A model generated the notes under the pieces. That model saw only the letters and a list, made by a program, of their open reading frames with translations. It was not told where the DNA came from and made no database searches. 64,000 nucleotides of DNA from assembly GCF_040054535.1 (NCBI RefSeq), contig NC_090784.1, positions 15,057,001 through 15,121,000 on the forward strand. The letters are read 5' to 3'. Positions within the stretch are counted from its first letter, which is position 1; every line of letters starts with the position of its first letter. Of the stretch, positions 58,571 through 64,000 are shown piece after piece. Source of the DNA: Antennarius striatus. Its lineage: Eukaryota > Chordata > Actinopteri > Lophiiformes > Antennariidae. The position numbers and the translations under genes are program-made.

Positions 58571-60600
58571 GGGTCAGTTATCGGGTGTATGATTTAGAAG
58601 TCCATCATAAACAGGAAAGGCTGAAGCACTGACCTGTCAGACATCAGTATTGATCACAGCAGCGCTGATGGAAAGCTGGCAACTCCGTTTCGCTATTTTG
58701 TTCCTCCCCACCTCACACAATCACTCCATAAGCATCTGTCTCCACACCAATCCTTTTGTTAAAAAAAATTGTAAATGTTTTTCACCGTTTTATATGATGA
58801 CAAAATTGGTTGTCTGGTTTGACCCCAGACAGAAAGCTGTGAACTTGGCACACGGAATGTAATACCTGTTCATCGAGGTGACACAGGCATACAACTCAGG
58901 CATTCCCACATTTGGAGATAATGTTTCTGTAACGCCTTCAGTTGTGTCCAGGAAACATCAGCAGTAATGGATCTGCATATGTTATCTGCACTTAGACAAA
59001 TACCCACACACACACACAAAATGTATGCCTGACTCGTCAAGCATGCATTTAATGTATCCTGTACTTCAGCGAGTGATTTGATGTGGTTTTGGTTCATCTA
59101 TTTGACACTGAATGATTATAGTGTCTGTTTCAATTTCCTAACTACATGTGGCTGTGAAAGGAATATCAGCTGAAATCAAGCACTTAAGTACAGTCCTGTT
59201 CTCAATTTTTTGGAGAGCGAATTAGCCTCCAACCAGACAGTTCTGGGCAACAGTTCCACGTGTGGTTGTGAATAAGAATGAGAGACTTAGACAGCATTGT
59301 GTGACTTGCATCTCTGTTCTCTAAAGAAATTCTTGTGCTATTTGTAAAGCTGAAAAGTAACCATCACTTTTTTTTTTCTTCAAAAGAGTCATGTACCATT
59401 TTTTAAACAAAATATAAAACCTTTTTTCCTGGTGATCAGTTGGGAGGATTAACTGCTTTTTTGATTTTAGATAGAATTAACAAGACCAACTAAATCCAGT
59501 TGAAATGTGTGCGTACACTGGGAATGAGTGGTGGTTTGCTGAATCTATTTTATTTTTTGGCTCGCTGTAACAAAATCTGCTGTAACAAAATCATTTTGAT
59601 GAATGAGTGACTCTGGTGATGTGCATATTTCCTATTTCATTGTTATATTGAGCAAATAAACCTTCACTCGAAGGAGACTAGCTGCCCTTCCTTGGTGTCT
59701 TCATCCAAAAAGTTGTGACTAGTGATGTATTGTTCTGATGTAGACAGTCAATATTATTCAGCAATGTTTTGGGATAAAAATGTACAATTAGCATTGATGG
59801 GAGAGGCAAATACACACACAACATAATGGACAGGACGTGTATTCCATTTGTGTTAGGCATTTGTGAGCCCCTGAGGATAACTCAGGAGATGTGATCTCAA
59901 GATTTTTCATCCAGCACCACCCAGAAGTGAGAAACGTATTAGCCTCAGCTGCACTTTGAGGTCTGTGCTAATTAGAAAATAATCGAGTGTGGACCTGCCT
60001 GGCATGAGCTTGTTAATATCTTGATGTTAGTTCAGCTGAAGATTTCACTTATTTTATGTTTTCTCCTGATTATATTATGGTGTTTCTCTTACAGATGTTA
60101 ATCTTTTTGATTTATTTTAGCTCAGAGACATTTCATTTCATTGTCACAACTTTGCTACTGTTTTATTTTTAGACAGGACTTTTTTTTTTTAGAAAAAAAC
60201 AAACAGGTTTCTGTTATTCAAACATCCATCCATTCATCCAGGAAAAAGATATTGTGCCTTTCTTCACGATATGTTTTGTGTCATTTGGAACACTTGCCAA
60301 CAGTTTTGTGTTGTAAATTGAGAATAATTAATAGTTTTCATGTGTGAGTTGTAGGTGTAGCATTTTTTGTTTCTATGCCATAATGTCAAAAACTACCAAT
60401 CTGATGTAAGATCATCTATAGAGAGGAAGTCAGGAGGGGGCTGGGGGGGTCATGGGGTCTTTATTCCCTCTCGTTCGCTTTGTCTTCCTCGTACAACTCC
60501 ATCTCAGTGGCTGCTTCAATTCCCTATTCATGGGATTAGAGCTGAGAATGTGCCCTGGATGGGGGGTTGCCTCTCTATAATCAACCTCAACGATGCATGT

Positions 60601-60670
<70 letters not shown>
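60601..60670. repeat. (CA)n microsatellite
   Basis: About 34 CA units, then CATACACATAGACAGACACG. Confidence 0.95.
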
Positions 60671-60674
<4 letters not shown>

Positions 60675-62817
60675 ATAGACAGACACGTGCGGTACCCCTC
60701 ATGAACCCCTCCCTCCACGCTGACTCTCCATTCATCTGAGTCTTGACGACCCATCACCCCACCCACCTCCCACCTGCTCCTGCTGAATAATAGATAGTAA
60801 GATTAAAAAAGAAGTGTGGACATGTATTTGTTTATGATGGTTTCCATCTTATCCAGAATTTGGGAACCAAAAGAAAAGAAAAAGGAAGAAAAAGGAGCAA
60901 GTCCATGTATGACTTGACCGGTTTCATAATCTGTTCAGCGTAACAAAATGATCTACAATAGCAATATAAAGACAACAGAGCTCCCCATCATCCCCCGATA
61001 TTAAACCTGACAGTTTGTTATTGTTTCTGTTACTATGCTGTGTAAAAATTACTCACATCTATGCATATGTTTTATGCAAATACTGTGGGTGGAATTAAAG
61101 GCAGTGATAAATACATTACTCATTTTTGTGAAGGGAGCGCTCATGTGCACCGGGGATGACAGTGACAGTTCAGAGGGGGATGGGGTGACAGAGCATTTCT
61201 ATAAAATTGGGGTCCCTCAGCAAAAACCTAACCAAGCATTCCATGGCCCAGCAAATTGATGAATTTATACATGTGTTTTTGATGTATCTTTGCTGTGTTT
61301 ATGTGAGAGAAGAGTTTACTTTTTGTGTCATCAGGGCCTCAGGTGCAGAAAAAGCATATAAAGTGTTTTTTTTTTAAAGACTGGTTTGAAAAGAAACTAA
61401 ATTGAACCGGAAAGGTAGGATTGTTATGTCAGAGGCACAAACTGAAGAAAACTGGGCAAAACATTATTTAACTGTTATTTATACCATTATTTGTGACTTT
61501 AAAATTCAGATCATATATCAAAGTGTACTTGCTCGCTCCTTTTTGGTTAAATTCTTTACTTTCTCATTTTGATCATTCTTGAAATGTGTTGAAAACATTT
61601 TTCTCCTTATTGTTTTGTATTTGTGTTTATCTTTGAACATACTAATGAAAAAAAAAACACTACTTGCTCTCAGATTCATAATATATCCATGATTTCAGTG
61701 ACAAATTTTGTATCTGTGAGAAATGGTTGCATTGAAGTTCTCAGAGTCATTGTGCCATTTAGGGTTGATATGATTTGGGCTTGAGTAAATACAGTAAGGG
61801 CATGACACTGACCCTAACAGGTGATGACCCTTCCCAGATTGCAGGGGGGGCAGGAAGCGAGGAGACCTGGGAAACTAGAAAGTGAACATCTGTGTGTTGT
61901 AAAATGTAAATCTGTTGTTGTGATGGACTTGAAACAGGTGTGAAAGAAGAATTTGCTGTAACAGCTGTGGGAGCATCACTCTTGAGTGCTCTGCTCACCA
62001 TACCAGTATGTATTAAAGAGGAATGACTGATTGCACCGTGACTGTAACTTGTAATTCTTCTGAGAATTAGCAGCTCTCGTTTAGCAGGAAGAATTCCTGA
62101 CGTATCTTTGACCATCTAATCTTTAAAAGCTATACTTATTTATATGCTTTGAATTGTGGAGGCTGCTATGCTACGGTGTTATCAGTGTGCGTCCATGTGT
62201 TTTGCATATGTTTGTTAGTGCTTTTCTGCATTTCTGTGTTGCGTGTTTATATGTGTGCATGCAGCTTACGGCTCCACATCTGCAAATGATATAACTCCCT
62301 TTCACGTCCCATTGGAAGTCAATTTATCATCCACATCCTGACATCATTACTGAGCAACTCCATTCTTCTTCTCCTTTTCCAGCTCCACGTCTTTCTCATC
62401 CCTCTATTCCAAGGTCTGGAATTGATTGTAGATGGGCGTGATCTGATTTACTGCAAATTTATTGAAAACAGTGGTGTGTTTGTGTGTAAGTGAGAAAGAG
62501 AAGAGTGTGTATGTGTTTGTGCAAACTTAAGTAAAACATTTGAAATGAGTACCCTCAATAGAAAATAGTCTCCATTTCTCTTTCTCTGGCCTCTCAATCT
62601 CCTACTTCTTTTCCTCTTTCTCTGACATGTGAGTTATCTGATGACACACATTAGAGCACTGGGAGTTATGTTTTTATGTTTCTGAGGTGTTTTCACAAAC
62701 ATTATGCTAGAGATTGTGTTCGTTCAGGGTCACATCTAAGACTGTATACTGTACGCTGTTGTATATAATGTGTATGAGACATTGAGTGCACTGTATGTTT
62801 GCATATCTGTGTCTGTG

Positions 62818-62956
<139 letters not shown>

Positions 62957-64000
62957 CAAATTTTCAAGAATTAAGAGAATCATCCATTAAAATCCGTTCT
63001 CTGGCTAACATAAATGTGTGTATGTGAAGTAATTACAACCCATCCCATAGCAGGAGAAATATTTCAGTGTGAATCAAAGCGGTGAACATAACAAACCTTA
63101 GAGACAAACATTTTTGTCTAGAAATTAAGCCCATTCTCTATTTTTCTTGTATTTTCGATGGGTTTGTATGGGAACTCACTCTCTCTTAAGACAAAAAGAA
63201 AAAACATGTCTCAGCAGGACAAGATGCTAATACCGCTATAATGACTATTGTCTCTCATAGACTACTTTGCTTCCCCTTTCACGCTGAATAAAAATCAATC
63301 GAAAGCATGGTTTACTGTCAGGAGATTAACTATTTAACAAAATTTACCACTGTGCGGAATCTGAGTAGAGCAAATTTACCCACAGACAAATACAATGTCG
63401 ATGTAAGTGGATGATATATAGTATTCTTATAATTTGATTTTGAAAATAAACAAGTCTGTGAGAAAGGCCAAAAGGTCGGTCTCTGTGTCGTTGTTTACCC
63501 TGTAAACATGGTAGGGGGTCCACAAGAATCACAGTTACAGATCCGTGAGTTCCTCCTCGTGCCCACAACATCTCCAGCCACTGCATAATTCAAGACTTGA
63601 CTCTATTTAGCCCGTATGTTGCATGCTGTGGACCCAACTGCATAACGGCCCCAAGATGTCAGACAAAGTGAATATAAGAGTCTCTTATTTTTTCGTTATC
63701 CTCAGTGTTTGTGTTTGTCAGTGTGCCTCGTGCCATGAGAGAAGGGACACCAGTGGACTTGCTTGTGGAATTGCACGTCTGATAAGTGATTGCAGAATGA
63801 ATGAATTATAGCCTGGAGACCTTTAATGAGGTCTCAGTGGGAGTGGTAAAGCTAGAGAAGGGGGTGACGGTTCAGGTGAGAGCAGCTGCAGCTTTTCCCA
63901 AAGAGAAACCTCCAGCCCCCTCTCATTTCACCTTAACTCCTTTTCACATCGTTATTCCTCCCATCCACCCAACCATCTCACTAGCCTCTCTCCCCCCACC

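Noticed and set aside
61035-61259. Possible extra adam22 exon or small gene (GDDSDSSEGDGVTEH)
   Set aside because: No acceptor/donor pair in phase with exon 3 and no match to the expected ADAM22 prodomain sequence.

Overview
This is vertebrate nuclear DNA, almost certainly from a teleost fish. Five multi-exon genes with GT-AG introns occupy most of it. The introns and gaps hold long CA/TG, TA and CTAT microsatellites and fish-type repeats: tRNA-headed CGGCAC-GTGGCGCAGTGG elements, Rex/RTE-like LINE tails, a hAT MITE and a solo LTR. The gene order and strands match the vertebrate block CROT(+) - ABCB4/ABCB1(-) - RUNDC3B(+) - SLC25A40(-) - DBF4(+) - ADAM22(+), known from human 7q21. No prokaryotic features, rRNA or CRISPR array were seen.

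Layout. 99-2293: last nine coding exons of crot (peroxisomal carnitine octanoyltransferase), then its 3'UTR to about 3680. 4845-19885 (minus): a complete ABCB-type P-glycoprotein of 27 coding exons; the predicted exons sum to 1284 codons plus stop and stay in frame. About 19.9-29.9 kb: a gene-free gap dense in transposon debris. 29932-38032: complete rundc3b, 11 coding exons, 450 aa. 39560-43189 (minus): complete slc25a40, 9 coding exons, 346 aa. 43.2-45.1 kb: head-to-head promoter gap. 45083-50037: complete dbf4, 12 coding exons, about 601-608 aa. 52394 onward: the first three coding exons of adam22; the rest of the window is its third intron.

The genes are not one pathway. They are an ancient linkage group: a peroxisomal fatty-acyl enzyme, a plasma-membrane efflux pump, a RUN-domain adaptor, a mitochondrial carrier, the Cdc7 kinase activator and a neuronal ADAM-like protein. 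Exon models come from splice signals, reading-frame continuity and remembered family sequences; no alignment was run.

The least explained structure is in rundc3b intron 5 (34424-34735). A chain of short-loop inverted repeats begins with an X-S1-X'-S2-X arrangement in which the middle X' can pair with either flanking copy, so two hairpins exclude each other. Other perfect or near-perfect hairpins lie in the crot 3'UTR, slc25a40 intron 1, upstream of the dbf4 body and adam22 intron 2. I saw no convincing new protein system.
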